Part shown: positions 1 through 11,499 of the stretch, one piece after another | Position numbering within the stretch: the first letter of the stretch is position 1 | How the letters are laid out: the number at the start of each line of letters is the position of its first letter | NCBI GenBank assembly: GCA_011947345.1 | Contig: JAAVTG010000845.1 | Coordinates: 310,001-374,000, forward strand | Direction: 5' to 3' | Length of the DNA: 64,000 nt | Source: Phytophthora quininea | Lineage: Eukaryota > Oomycota > Peronosporomycetes > Peronosporales > Peronosporaceae | Made by a program: the position numbers and the translations under genes | Notes under the pieces: model-generated | The model's database searches: none | Seen by the model: only the letters and a program-made list of their open reading frames with translations | Told to the model about the DNA's origin: nothing

Positions 1-324
1 CGTTATTACCGTTGGTCCGAGTGTGGTGACTAGTCTTCGCCTTCTCCCTCGCAGCACTTCCCCGCCTTTAGATGCTGCTCAAGTGTGTACTGTTGGCGGC
101 TGGATGTTGAGCAACTCCAGTGGTGGCGACAGCGTTCCCTCGACCAGGAGTAGCATGGTCAGCACGGCAAGCGAGAGCTCAATTGGTTTCCCGGACTAGT
201 TGTTAGTTGCGGTGGTGTATCAATCAGCTTGATCGACTGAAAATCACATCGGCATCTTGGCTATCTTCATTGTGTTTCAGTCTCAATGTTTTCAGATTGC
301 TGGCTCAGCTAAGAGGCTCTCACT
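1..324. other. No gene recognised
   Basis: I see no convincing reading frame here. The stretch lies downstream of the stop codon of the tyrosyl-tRNA synthetase gene, which is read leftwards, so it probably holds that gene's 3' flank and possibly the end of a gene outside the window. Confidence 0.4.
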
Positions 325-1894
325 CTATTGGACCTCAACGATGAAGTTATTCCGGCGCCCGACACGAACAACCAGCACTTTACCGTCTAGGAGCGTTGCC
401 GTTTCAACATGTGCGGCTTCGGATTCCACGCGCGCATTATTTAGGTAAACGCCGCCACCCTTAATCAGACGCCGACATTCCGCTGCAAGACATAACAAAC
501 CAACGTCAGGACTCATTGCAGGCTTTTGTGCCTGCAATGAAAACGCACCTTTCGATTTGGCCGCGCCAATTCGAACGGCAAGATCCACGAGGGGCTGGTC
601 GACCACCTCAGCACGCGACAGAGAAGTCACGGGGGCATCACCAGCCATGGCAAGCATTTCTCGCGCTGTCAATGGACCGCTCTTCTTCCCAAACAGCAGC
701 TCCGTCGCATCAAGCGCCGTTTGCAAACCTTGCTGGCCATGCATCATTACAGTAATGTCCTCCGCTAGAAGTTTCTGGGCATAGCGCTTTTCAGGAGCCT
801 TTTCGTGCTCAGCCACGATCTCACGTATTTCTGCCACATCTCGGAAGGTGAAGCTCTTGAGAAGTTGCTCCACATCGCGGTCGTCGGAGCGAAGGAAGAA
901 CTGGTAGAAGTCAAACTGGTAACAACGCGTTCAATCATTAGCAGCATACTAACAAGGAAATCGAGACCCACTTACGACAGGCGTCTTCTCGGCGTCCAGC
1001 CAAATGGCGTTGCCCGCAGACTTGCCGTATTTCTCTCCGGTGGCGGTCGTCAAGAGTGACAACGTTGCCCCGAACACGTCCTGTTGATTGTTGCGCCACA
1101 AGGATAAACTGACATCAGGAACTAATTTAGGACGTAGCAAAGCTCATACGACGTTCCCCACCTGCCCCGTGCTCTTACGAACGAGCTCGATACCCGATGC
1201 GATGTTGCCCCACTGGTCGCTGCCGCCGATCTGCGCGACACAGTTATGATTCTTGTAGAGATGCAGGAAGTCGTAGGCCTGGAAGAGCTGGTACGAGAAT
1301 TCGAGGAAGCTGATGCCCTGGTCCGTCGCGAGACGCTTCTTGACACTCTCTCGCTGCAGCATGGCATTCACTCGGAAGTGACTGCGTCGCAACGAAAGCC
1401 AAGCATAAGTCCCCGGCCCATATTTTTATCTACAACCAACTGCCTCACCGCCCAATATCCCGCATCCACGTGACCGCCGACATGCTCGTGTGCCACTCGG
1501 CATTGTTGCAGATGACCGCGCCCGTGTGCGGGTCATCAAAGTCCAGCACGGCCTGGAGCCCCGAGGCGATTTGCTCGGCGTTGCGCCGCACCGTCTCGTC
1601 CTGCAGCAGCACGCGCTCCTCGCTCTTGCCGCTCGGGTCTCCGATCATGCCCGTGGCGCCGCCCACCAGCAGTATCGGGCGCAGGCCGGCACGCTGGAAG
1701 TGGCGCAGCGCGATGCCCTGCAGCAGGTTGCCCAAGTGCAGCGAGTCGGCCGTGGGGTCGAAGCCGCAGTACACGGCCGGCACCTTGTTGGCATGGCCCC
1801 GGAGCAGCAGTTGGTCTAGCGAGCGGCCCGCGTCCTGGTGGGTCAGCGCCGCCAGCATGCCGCGGCCACGCAGAGCCGACAGCGCCTTGCTCAT
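325..1894 (-). CDS. YARS2: Tyrosyl-tRNA synthetase, bacterial/mitochondrial type
   Basis: Charges tRNA-Tyr with tyrosine, probably in the mitochondrion. Four exons join in frame: 1894-1449, 1381-1162, 1080-976 and 915-325, giving 453 codons plus stop. The class I HIGH-type motif reads HLGN at residues 53-56, and the KMSKS-type motif reads KYGKS at 239-243. The region around DIGRHFRVN and GGSDQWGN is typical of the TyrRS catalytic core. The last ~80 residues look like the S4 RNA-binding domain found in bacterial-type enzymes (for example the segment VGRRNN near the end). The start at 1894 is the first Met close to conserved sequence; an in-frame upstream extension exists but adds no recognisable domain. 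The bacterial-type architecture, rather than the cytosolic eukaryotic one, is why I infer an organellar enzyme. The frame is clean, unlike several neighbours. Confidence 0.92.
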
Positions 1895-2039
1895 TCTGTG
1901 GATGATCTTGCGGCTGGAGTGAAACAAAAAGTCACTATAGCGGGGAAATGACCAGCAACAGTAAAGTGATGCATCGATTGCTACAAGGCTGCCAGGAGCA
2001 ATGGCCGCTCGGATAACACGCTGCCTACCCGCCACCACA

Positions 2040-2812
2040 CTACAATATGCGGCGCACCTCCAGGGTCCGCCGCAAGAACAAGATCTGCGCCAGCGAGACC
2101 ACGGTCAGCACCGCCATCTCGATGCACGTCCACCACATGACGGAGCTGTGCGTGCTCGAGATCACTGGCAACCCACACAGACAAAACGTTAGCACCCTCG
2201 ACAAACTTTCTTACGACGCAATCTCTCCAACCGCCCAGACATACGCACTCTCGTTGTGGTGGATCGTGATCGCCTTCATGAACGCTTGGGTGTCCTTGAC
2301 AGTGTCGAGATTCACGCTCAGCTCGTACACGAGGTCTTCCAGCTCCTGCACTTGCTCTACAGAAGACACAACACACCACGCCACACATGAGCACTTGGAA
2401 GACTGGGCCAAACGACCGACCGCACTCAACTGATCTTGGTGGCGTCTGCGTTCGACAGCACCTCGTGGCTCGGATCGTCGGCGTGCAAGGAGAAGCCGAT
2501 GACCACGTCCCCCACGGGCGCCACGTCGTTCTTGAAGCACACGGTGTGCGCGCCTCCCTCCCCGATGGGGCCCATGTATCTCCCGGCCGCGCCCTTGTGG
2601 ACGAACACCACCTCCTGCTTGCCGTCCGTCAGCTCCGTCTGCAGCTCGTCCGCCACGCCACGTAGCACTTCGTAGTTGAGCGAGATGCCGTGCTTGAACG
2701 TCTCCGCCTCCACCGAGAAGCACTCGGACCCGCCTGACGGCACTGTCACGTGCACCGCCGACGCAAATGGAAGCACAACACTCAGCACCAGCAGCGAAGC
2801 TCGGAGCAGCAT
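2040..2812 (-). CDS. p24/emp24/GP25L family cargo receptor (TMED-like)
   Basis: p24 proteins are small type I membrane proteins that help load cargo into COPII and COPI vesicles between the ER and Golgi. Exons 2812-2431, 2356-2245 and 2145-2040 give 199 codons plus stop. The chosen Met begins a signal peptide (MLLRASLLVLSVVLPFASA). A GOLD-type lumenal domain follows, with two cysteines (ECFSVEA and TVCFKND) placed as in the family. Then come a coiled-coil segment (QVQELEDLVYEL), a transmembrane helix starting at SVMWWTCIEMAV, and a short basic tail ending RRTLEVRRIL. The third-exon acceptor at 2146 restores the family pattern NESASVMWW. The gene starts 58 bp from the divergent gene at 2871. 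Confidence 0.9.
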
Positions 2813-2870
2813 CCTGCGACGTTTTCCAATATTTCGGATTTGTATTGCAACATTTCGACCACCAGGGAGC
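2813..2870. promoter_or_regulatory. Very short shared divergent promoter region
   Basis: Only 58 bp separate the start codons of the p24 gene (leftward) and the small membrane protein gene (rightward), so both transcripts must start from this stretch or inside each other's 5' ends. It contains CAATATTT and CAACATTTC, loosely like an oomycete initiator core. No TATA box is obvious. Confidence 0.4.
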
Positions 2871-3403
2871 ATGATGAACATGCAGACGCGGCACCAGCTC
2901 GACCGCTTGTTCGCGCTTCATATGGGAATCTCGGTGCTCATGGGGGCCCTGTGCTTCCTGACGCCCCACTCGCTAATTTCCCTATGCTCGGAGACGCCGC
3001 CAGCAACACTCACATGGCGCACGAGTTCGTCCGGCTCTACGGTCTGTCTAGCTCCAGTCTCTCTGTCGATCCATCCCCCGGTAGTTGGCGCTGACCTGGT
3101 GCGTTGCTGTCGACTGTAATCGCAGGCGCACTGACGCTGGCGCAGGGCTGGATGGTGTGGCGCACGCGGCTCGTGAGCGACGCGCTCATCCGCCGCACGT
3201 TCTGCCAGGCCTACTGCATCTGCTTCCTGCTGCAGGCGCTGGCGCTGCTCCGAGCGCAGATCTCATCTCCCGAAAGCCACTCGAGTCTCCACTGGATCAA
3301 CATCTTGCTGCTGGGAGGACTCGGGTTCGCCTACGGATACTTTCTCGTCTTCAAGACCATCAAGGCGTTCGAACTGCCGGGCATGGAAAAGGGATTGCTG
3401 TGA
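2871..3403 (+). CDS. Small multi-pass membrane protein, family not recognised
   Basis: Two exons, 2871-3041 and 3126-3403; the intron has GT at 3042 and AG at 3125. The translation starts MMNMQTRHQLDRLF, then has a hydrophobic helix (GISVLMGALCFL), a conserved-looking HMAHEFVRLYG segment, and at least two more helices (AYCICFLLQALALL and INILLLGGLGFAYGYFLVF). I expect about 150 residues and four membrane spans. The frame holding the first helix and the frame holding HMAHEFVRLYG differ. A single missing base between about 2965 and 3005 would join them, and I see no intron of suitable phase. Function unknown. The start could also be the next Met at 2874. Confidence 0.6.
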
Positions 3404-3502
3404 TAGTTCCCAGCTCGCGCAGCGCACAAGTAAAAATGCAGCAGCCATGCGTCTCCTAGATGACCAATCTTCGTGTATATTTTACCACTTCTTGTTTCGG
3501 CT

Positions 3503-5381
3503 TCAGATATCGACAGGGTCGTCGTACGTGCCAGCGTGGCCGCTCGGCTGCGATGCAGCTGGTGCGGGCTCCGAAGTGGAGGAAGATCCGCTGAGATCGA
3601 TCGCAGTCTCCGAGTTGTTGGCTACTGCAGCAGTCTTACTGGCCTCCAAGGCGGCTGAAGCTGGTGGAGCGCTGGCAACCTCGACTAACGTCGGGGAAAT
3701 CTTGCGCTTCTTCCTCACTTGAAGCATGTTGATGGGCTTGGCCGCGGTTCCGTCTCCTGCCTTTTCACTTGCATTCTGGAAAGCACGCTTGAGTGGATCT
3801 GCAGGTGGGGCCTTCTTTTACTTGCAGAAGCCTTTGCTGGAGTTTGTTCATTTGAGGCAGCCTGGCTTTTGGCTTTCTTACGCGCCTTCTTGGGAGCCGT
3901 GAGCACTCGCAGCATTGCCGCTTTCATTTCGTTCAGTTCAACTTGATCTAGAGTAAGGATCGACGCCGTTAGAGCCATTTGCATAACGAGTTCTCATGAC
4001 TATAATCGATTTTACCTTTTGTCGGCACGGGAGCTCCGAAGAAGCCATCTTCGAACTGCACCAAGGAAATATAGCCGTCTGTTGAAGAAATGCTCAGCAT
4101 TTGACCGTCCGACGTCCAAGTTGCGTCAGTCAAGTCAGCGTAGTGCAAACCCTTTATTGAGCAGATCGGGTGTGCTTGCTACGTCGGGCAGAGGAACGCA
4201 GAAAGATTAGCCACAATCTACAAAGCAGGAATGCCAAGCACAATCGAACCTGCGTGTCGTAGACGATAACGGAGTCGAGAGTGATGACAGCGAACACAGA
4301 CCGGAGCTTTGACTTGAAAAAGTTGTGCTTCGGAGAATTGTCGGCTTGATCGTCTTGGCCGCGCAGCCTGTAGAGGCACGGGCTGCAGCGTACACCAAGC
4401 GAAGGCTTTTCCTGGCCGGGCAAATGCAGAGTCGGTTGGCTCAGGTTGCCGCGAGAAAACGCGTACACTGTGTTGACTGGAGAGGAACCCTCCTTCGCAC
4501 GAAAAGTGCCGGTGGGGGCCAAGAAGTAGCTGCCATCCGGTGTCCACGTTGGTCGACGAGCGAACGCGGGGCACGTGTCGTCCAGGAACATCCTGTGCTT
4601 GGTCGTCTTGGCTGTAGCGCCTGCCTCTTCAGTCTTGCTCTCCTGCACTTCTTTCTGCCGCGCAGCATCAGTAGTAGCCGGGAATTCGCGCGTCTTGAGA
4701 GTCTGGATGCACATGAACTTACGTCCCTGTTTCTTGCCGGTCGGACGCACCGCAGTGCCGAAGCCGCTGATGGAATAGACCCTACACGTGCGGTCGTTGC
4801 CTTCGGTCACAATGAACTCGTTTAGCGGGTCCCAGGCCACACCCTGCACGTACTGCGTGTGGTCCTTGCGGCGCTCGGCCACGTCCCCTTCTCGACGTCC
4901 CAGACGACGCAGCGGTTGTCCACGGACGTGGAGCACAAAAACTCGAGTCAGGCGACCAGGACAGGTCCGTGATGTCGCCCTTGTGCCCGCAAGCCAGGAT
5001 GGTTCGCGCCACGTCGCTGAGCGACGAGATCTGGTCCCAGCGCCAGTCGGGGCCCGCCGTCTTGGGCCTCGTCCAGAGGATGATGGACGAGTCGTCACTG
5101 GCCGAGGCCAGGAAGGCGCCATCGGGCGAGAAGCGCACGCAATTGACGCTGCGGTCGTGGCCCGAGAGGCTGAACACGAAGCGCAGCGTCTGCTGCGGGT
5201 CCGCCTGATCCACTCGCCAGAGCTTGATCTCCTTGTCGGCGCCGCCCGTGGCCAGCAGACGAGAGGACGACGCGTCTTGCGGGCTCGGGTGCAGGAAGTC
5301 CAGGCTCAGCACGGCCTCGTTGAGCCCTGTCGGGCCGCAGTGCAGGCGGATCTCGGGCGTCGACACGCGCACCTTGGCCAT
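3503..5381 (-). CDS. CHAF1B: Chromatin assembly factor 1 middle subunit (p60/CAC2), WD40 protein
   Basis: CAF-1 p60 is the WD40 subunit of the complex that deposits H3-H4 on newly replicated DNA. Exons are 5381-4250, 4178-4016 and 3947-3503, about 580 residues after correcting frame breaks. The protein starts MAKVRVSTPEIRLH and runs through seven or so WD40 blades (LLATGGADKEIKLW, LASASDDSSIILW, FIVTEGNDRTCRVYS). The motif FFKSKLRSVFAV, the join YDTQQAHPIC across the first intron, and ISSTDGY in the second exon are hallmarks of this family. The C-terminal tail is basic and low complexity (MLQVRKKRKISP). Three single-base deletions are needed to keep the frame: in the A5 run at 4937-4941, the C4 run at 4885-4888, and near 3813-3819. 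All lie in or beside homopolymers, so I favour sequence error over a pseudogene. Confidence 0.88.
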
Positions 5382-5625
5382 CGTCCTCTGCGGCGTTGTT
5401 TTCCCACCAAAAGGAAAAGTACAAGAGTACGCAATTAACTGCGGATTTGAAATCGTACTTGTACGAAGTGGCACGGTGCGCTTAATCGAATGACGTGTCC
5501 ATATTTTCGTCCATCCTGCGTTCTTGCTGCTGCTGCGGTGCAATGGAGAGCTCTGTGCATGGTAGTCACCGCTCCAAGAGAGAGAGCATTGCTCAGTTTG
5601 TGGTCGCTTGCTGCATTCTGCGTCG

Positions 5626-5636
5626 TCATTTTCATT
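5626..5636 (+). promoter_or_regulatory. Possible oomycete initiator-like element
   Basis: TCATTTTCATT resembles the oomycete initiator core (TCATTYY followed by CAWTTT). It lies about 207 bp upstream of the start codon at 5843, in the gap between the divergent CHAF1B and sphingolipid synthase genes. This is a pattern match by eye only. Confidence 0.3.
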
Positions 5637-5842
5637 GTGCAGTGTTGGACTCAAGTTTTGCGGTAATACCCGCCATACTGAGCGCAAGTGAAAAATCGCC
5701 AAGGGCGATTAGGGATCGCCAGAGCGATCGGACGCTCCGCTCGTCTTGGCTCAGCGCGTCCTCAATCCCCGCCATCATCCTCGGGCAAGTCGCCGCAGCT
5801 GCTGCTCCCTGGCGCGTCAACAGACTACTTCTGCCTAGGGCC

Positions 5843-7284
5843 ATGGAGAGCTGGACGGACTACTTCACGTCGCACTTCTACGCCATGAAGATGCGGCCCG
5901 TGTCCGCCTTCGACCCGTCGGGCTTCCTCATCGTCATCACGGCCTTCCTGCTGTCCGTGGGGGTCATGGCCGCCTCGGCACGCGCGCTCGTGTCCAGTCG
6001 CGGGATGCTGCTGCGCTCGCGCGTGGAGAAGAACCTGCAGGACATGTCGGACTACGTGTCCGACCAGCGCTCCAAGGTGGGCGAGAACCTGCAGTACATC
6101 AAGGGCAAGGCCATCGACCACTCGCACCGCCAGGGCTTCATCGCCGAGATGCTCAGCTGGGCCTACCTGTCCCGACTCGCCTTCTCGCTCTCCATCTTTG
6201 CAATTGCGTCGTACCTCAACACGCTGGCGGCGGTGATTGCCGGGTGGCGAACGCCGAACGTCGTGATCCTGAACCTCGCCAAGGAGAGCACGACCGCCAA
6301 GACGCTGCCCGACCTCGGCCATGACCTCTTCAAGTACGTCATGACCAAGATCTACGGACAGACCACGTACATCGAGTGGTTCGATCTGCCCGACGAGTTC
6401 CTCGCGGCCGTTGGCATGACCACGACGCTGATCCTGATCCTGCACCCTCGGGTACGTTTAGCACTAGGTCTGTGCTGGATTGCTGCATGGCAACGAAAAC
6501 CCTTTTACTGATACGACTGTGCAGCGCCTGCTGATCCTACGGCGGTTCTGCTTTATCTTCGCTATCATCAACCTCATGCGAGCGTGTTGCGTTGCGGTCA
6601 CGTCGCTACCGGACGCCAGCCCCATGTGCATTTCGCAGTTTGACAGTGATCGCGGCGACTACAAGTTAATGCCCATGTTCCCAAAGTGAGTATTCCTGTG
6701 CTTCCTGTTTAAATATCGTTGTAACTACTAATCGTCACTGTTGCAGAGCTTTTTCCGCGCGTGGAAGGTGTTGATTCGCCCGTCGCAGCACATTACCTGC
6801 GGCGACATGATCTTCAGTGGGCACGCTGTCTTCTTGATGCTGTGTGTCATGTTCGCTAGAACGGTACGTGTGGATTCGCCGATGTCTGTGTGCGTTCGCC
6901 TCCTGACTCGCTTTATGTGTTTGTATTGGTTTGCTGCAGTACTGCGTTCGATCCGAACTCAACACTCCATTCACGCGCCGCTTCCCGTACGTGCTGTGGA
7001 TGATCCGATACTACATCTACGCAGGCTCCGCCTTCGGTGCCTTTGCGATTGTTGGAACCCGGTTGCACTACACCCTGGACGTGCTCATCGCCGTCTACAT
7101 AACAGCTCAGGTCTGGTGCACGTATCATTGGCTTACCACCCACCCGCAAGAAAGTTTTGCGCTGCTCAATTGGCTAGAGGACGAAAAAGTACACTTCATT
7201 GATCACAATGCCTACCGCAGGGCACGGCGGTCTGGCAGCTTGGGCGTCCACGACAGCAAGACCGACGACGACAAGACTGATTAA
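5843..7284 (+). CDS. Sphingomyelin/inositol-phosphorylceramide synthase-like PAP2-type enzyme
   Basis: Members of this family transfer a phospho-headgroup from a glycerophospholipid to ceramide in Golgi or plasma membranes. Exons 5843-6451, 6525-6685, 6749-6863 and 6940-7284 give 409 codons plus stop. The protein has several hydrophobic helices. The lipid-phosphatase-like catalytic motifs are CGDMIFSGH at residues 274-282 and HYTLDV with His338 and Asp342, the spacing expected for the His-His-Asp triad of SMS/IPCS enzymes. Exon 3 can start at 6747 or 6749; only 6749 keeps the phase and yields MFPNFFRAWK. The headgroup donor (inositol, choline or ethanolamine) cannot be told from the sequence. 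The C-terminus is hydrophilic (SKTDDDKTD). Confidence 0.85.
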
Positions 7285-7386
7285 TCAGGTCAGGAGCGAT
7301 TTTGACGTCCAATTGTAGACACCAGAGCGCAACCATAGACTAGTGAAATACAAGGCAACTGAATCTGAATTCACTTCTGTCGAGGA

Positions 7387-8313
7387 CTACCGCACCTTTT
7401 TCATCTCCTCCTCAGTCTGGACATCTTCTGATCGTGTTGCGTCCTCCCTCTGAAGAGCTTGGTGAAGCTTCTGGCGAAGATGCTCCTCCATGACTTTCCA
7501 CTCGCTGTTGATAGCAGCGAAAACGACCGTGTCGCAATTGCAGTTCTTGACGATGCGGTGCTTCCGCATAACGCCTTCGAACCCGAAGCCCAATGAGTGT
7601 GCAGCTCGTCTTGCCCGGACATTGTGGCCATCGCAACGCCACTCCACACGGCGATACCCTTGCTTAAACAAATGCGTCAACACCAACAACACAACTTCCA
7701 CTAAAGCTGTGGAGCCCTGAAACGCCGGAGAGAGCCACAGATCCATTATCTCCACGCGCAAGTTTCGTGGCGAGTGATTTCCCAGTGTCAGCATGCCGAT
7801 CGCTTGCGTACTCTCTTGGTCTGTCACCACGAAATGCCTTGCGCCGGCCTGTTCGGTAGAATAGAATTGCTGGAACGCTGACAGCGACTCGAAAGGGCCA
7901 TGCGGCAGGTACCTCCAGATCATCTCGTCTGCGTCGAAGCTCAAAGCGCGGAAGACGCCACCGCGTGGCTGTCCGTTGGAGATAGCAAACAAACACTCCG
8001 CGTCTGTCGAAGCATCCAAGTCTCGCACGCAGACTCGTTGACCCTGCAGCGGCTCCTCCCAGTGGCGGAGGACGCGCGCTCACAGCTTGGGCCTTGGCCA
8101 AGAGCGCGTCGTAGAGCAGCGGTTTCTGCTCGCCCAGCTTGAGGGCAGCCCCACCGACTCCTGCGTCATGCGGTCAAAGGAGCCTCCAAAACGCAGCAGC
8201 AGGAACACGGCCAGGAGGGAGCCCACGAACACCAGCGCGCCCGCCGCGATGCCGATCACCACCGCCGGCGTCAGCATCTTTTTCAATGTCAGTCGTTTTA
8301 CGAATGTAGCCAT
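7387..8313 (-). CDS. GNAT-family acetyltransferase, probably with an N-terminal membrane anchor
   Basis: The region 8028-7387 encodes an acetyltransferase fold of the RimJ type: an N-terminal VRDLDASTDAECLFA segment, a core EIMDLWLSPAFQGSTALVEV, and the helix region YRRVEWRCDGHNVRARRAAHSLGFGFEGVMRKH typical of GNATs acting on protein or small-molecule amines. No Met precedes it in frame. Upstream sequence encodes a transmembrane helix (MLTPAVVIGIAAGALVF) starting from Met at 8313, and then, in a second frame, LGEQKPLLYDALLAKAQA. Joining all three needs a missing base near the C4 run around 8150 and either an extra base near 8065 or an unusually short 40-nt intron with good GTGAGC and CTGCAG ends. 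Alternatively these are two genes. The start codon is 29 bp from the divergent COX19 start. Confidence 0.55.
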
Positions 8314-8342
8314 TTTGATCGTACGGTAGCGGCTTGCCAAAG

Positions 8343-8760
8343 ATGAACGCTGCGCAGGCACCGTCGGCGAGCAAGCGGCCGCCCGAGAAGGGCTCGTTCC
8401 CTCTGGACCACTATGGCGAGTGCAAGCCGGCTATGAAGGAGTTCCTCACCTGCATGCGCGAGCACAGCAACAGCCACATCGAGTGCAAGAAGCTGTCGGC
8501 CGCGTACCTGCAGTGCCGCATGGACAAGGGACTGATGCAGCAGGAGGAGCTGGAGCGTCTGGGCTTCCACGAGGAAGGCATGAAGAAGACGTGGACGGAG
8601 GAGACCAACGAGGGCCGCAAGGAAGGTAGGCCAGCAACCTATGCAGAGACAAGCGTGGAACCCTTTCAGCCACTGATGCGCGAGGTTGTTGTTGTTTGCA
8701 GGAGAGGGATTCGTGGCAGGCCTGGGCATCAAGAAGCCCCGCTACGGCAGTGACAAATAA
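8343..8760 (+). CDS. COX19: COX19-like cytochrome c oxidase assembly protein
   Basis: COX19 is a small CHCH protein of the mitochondrial intermembrane space needed for copper delivery to cytochrome c oxidase. Exons 8343-8625 and 8702-8760 give 113 codons plus stop. The twin CX9C motif is complete: Cys27 and Cys37, then Cys48 and Cys58, with the family context FPLDHYGEC and LQCRMDKGLM. There is no cleavable presequence, as expected for import through MIA40. The short second exon adds GEGFVAGLGIKKPRYGSDK. Divergent from the GNAT gene with a 29-bp gap. Confidence 0.92.
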
Positions 8761-8829
8761 GCAGCAGAACCGTAGAAGCAATACTTCCACCAGAGAGACA
8801 GGCCCCAGTAATGCAACACAGGGCTGCCT

Positions 8830-11440
8830 CTATTTGTTAAAGTGGCGGCTTTCCAGCTCCAAGATGCGCGTCCGCAGCGCGTCCATTCCGGCTGCAGCCT
8901 CGCGCGCGTTGGTCTGCAGCTGCTGCTCTAGCACCTGCACACGTACTCGCAGCAGAGCCTCTCGCGTTTCGGCCTTACTGTGGGCTTCATCCGAGGCCCC
9001 AGGCTGGGTAGGCTCATGAGTTGGAGACTTTGCAGACTGCTGTGCGACGGCTTGCTCGAACTGACGAATCACCTTTTCCTGCATGCGCACCGCTTTCTGA
9101 AGAATGTAAAAACTGTGGTGAGTTCGACCGTCCATTGAAGCAGCGCTGCACTACTTACCTTGAGAGTAGTTGCTTGCTGCTTGTCGCGCTGCAAGTTCTG
9201 GACAAGTGCAGACTGGACAAAGTGGGCCTCCTGCAGCTTGGCGTGGCGGGTCTCGAGCTCATTATACGAGGCAAGTGACCGTTGTGCATCAGTGAGCTGC
9301 TGTTTCACGTCCTTGTATTCACGGTCTAGCTCCTTATACTTGGTCGTGAGCACTGTAAATCGCTGTGAGGATGCCTGGTTGCTCGGGCGCGTGGCAGTTA
9401 GACCATTACCACCGGCAGAACCCAACAGGTCAGCAAGTTGTTGGTGCTCCCGACGCTGCGCTGTCTCAACCTGCTCTTTGAGCTTCTGGATTTGTTCGTC
9501 TTTAAGACGAGCTTCGCGCTATCGTGTCCATGAACCAATGAACGCGTTAAAAAGCCTGGAAGTGAAGACAGAGTTACAACTTACGCGTTGCGCCACGATT
9601 TCGAGCCCGCAAGACTTTATTGCGGCGAGACGAGTATCCAACTCGTTCTGGAGCTGCACAGATGGAAAGAAAGCAGGGTCAGTATCGAGTTCAAGTGAAT
9701 CAAATGAAATATGGCGAATACCTACACGTTGGATCTGGTAGCGCTGAGTGGCCCCCTCTGCCTGCAAGCGGCCAAGTTGATCCTGGAGCAATTGGGTGCT
9801 TAGATCGGAGTTCTCGCTGCTGTCGTTAACCTGAATGTGCGAATGTTGGTGGCTCTGTTGCCAATGAACCAGTACGAGAGGCTGGCCTCCGACTGTTGGC
9901 GTTTCTTTCATTAGCTCGGCCAGCACACTGGAGACACCGCCAGCATCGCAAAAGGAAGCAACAGGTTGCCGATTAAGACCACGTACGAGTGCTCCCATCC
10001 AAGAGACCATTGATCGTGGCGAACGCTTTTTGCGGTTGGTACAAACCACTCGTCTCATCGGTGTTTCCGCCACAAAAGTATTCCAAGCATCCATGCTCCA
10101 CCATCGCAAACGGAGAGCAACATGACCCAAAATGTGAAAATCCATACCGTTGAGTGTGACTGGAATCACCGTTTGCCGAAATGGTGATCCATCTTTTGCT
10201 TGAACTGTCGTCGTGGAGAGCTCAAGTTGACCGTTCCCAAGTAATCTGTGAGGGACAGATGATGTCACAAAGAGAGAAATATTGATGGCCTCAACGGTGT
10301 CTGCAGTGGTTTCTTTCAACAGCGTGAAGTGGAGCGGGAAGAGCCACTCATATACACCGGAAGCACTTCCTGTAGCTGTGGTTGACGAAGCTGTGAGACC
10401 TCCGAGACCATTATTCGTTCGTGGTTCTGGCTTGTCAGTAGGATCCGAAAGAGCTTGTCCGTGATGAAGTCGAATGAAAAGACTTTCTAAGTCTTCGAGC
10501 GCCTCCGAGGCTGCTGAGGCGGATGTTGTGTTGACATGAGGAGTTACGAAGACAGCCAGGCTTGTGGCGTCAAGGGGCATTTCCTCGTTTTCGTTGCCGG
10601 TGACAATAACAGGCATGAAAGATTCCACCGTAATTTCTAGGTGTTCCAGGGCAGTGGTATTGAAACTTGTGCGTGGTGATGCTTGCAACGACACGAAGAT
10701 ACAAGCTGGCACTGATTGATCTGGCATGCTGTTGGTGCCAACGGACGGAATGGTAAATGCGAATCTTCTCTGCTGGAGATGGCATCTAATCCTGTTCAAT
10801 GGCAACAAACATGTAGCGAGCAGGAAGTCTTCCTGATGGCTGGACCCACGCTCCACAAGCTCGAGCTTCATTGCCAAATGCTGTGTGTTCGCTGCATCTG
10901 ACAGGGTCGGTTGGTCCGAGCCAACACATTCGCGCCATCCAGCGGGAAGCGGCACTGCAAGCATTTCGTTCCACATAGGAGAGATGCCTTCTACGACACG
11001 AGTGGCGGCGTACGGGGAACATGTTTGCTCGTAATACTCTCGACCATCGGAATGGCCTTGATTTGCCACACCTTCCACATTGTTGTCTCCATCTCTTCGA
11101 CACTGAACAAGATTTGGCGAAGCAGCGAACAGCCCGACTGAGGCCACCACGTACGCGTTCAAGCGATCTCCACCGGAAACTGGGACCCTGGTGCCGCCAT
11201 TGCGTTCTTCTGGGGCTTTTTGGTCGACAAGAGAGTCGAGATGCCGCCCAAAATGCACCAGGACCGTCAGTAGCTCTCCACTCGCACTGAAAGGTCTACA
11301 GCCGCAGCAGTAAGTCAGTCTACAGGATTGAGGTAGTCGAAGAGCGACACTCACCGAGTATATCGTTGCTGGTCGGTGGCATTGGAAGCAGCGGAAGACT
11401 CGCGCGCGTGCGACGGCAGCCCGACGTCCGGCGAGGACAT
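8830..11440 (-). CDS. C2 domain plus coiled-coil protein, CCDC33-like
   Basis: Five exons join cleanly: 11440-11355, 11286-9726, 9653-9585, 9518-9159 and 9096-8830, for 780 codons plus stop. The protein begins MSSPDVGLPSHARESS. A C2-like region starts at GELLTVLVHFGRHLDSL, with further beta-rich segments (LEHLEITVESFMPVIV, HVALRLRWWSMDAW). The second half is coiled coil (ARLKDEQIQKLKEQ, YKELDREYKDVKQQL, KAVRMQEKVIRQFEQAV). This order, and the final heptads, resemble CCDC33 and related ciliary or flagellar C2/coiled-coil proteins; oomycetes make flagellate zoospores, so a flagellar role is possible but inferred. CEP120-like is the main alternative. It is divergent from the anoctamin gene, 59 bp apart. 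Confidence 0.6.
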
Positions 11441-11499
11441 GCATGCCGTTTATGAGCTAGCTCAAAAGGGCGCGAACCAATTTCAGCTCCGAAGTGGAT
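11441..11499. promoter_or_regulatory. Short shared divergent promoter region
   Basis: These 59 bp lie between the start codons of the CCDC33-like gene (leftward) and the anoctamin gene (rightward). The segment includes ACCAATTTCAG, loosely like an oomycete initiator core, in the anoctamin direction. No other motif stands out. Confidence 0.35.

Noticed and set aside
9620..9829. Plus-strand frames over the CCDC33-like gene
   Set aside because: They are shadows of spliced minus-strand exons that join with canonical splice sites and a clean frame.
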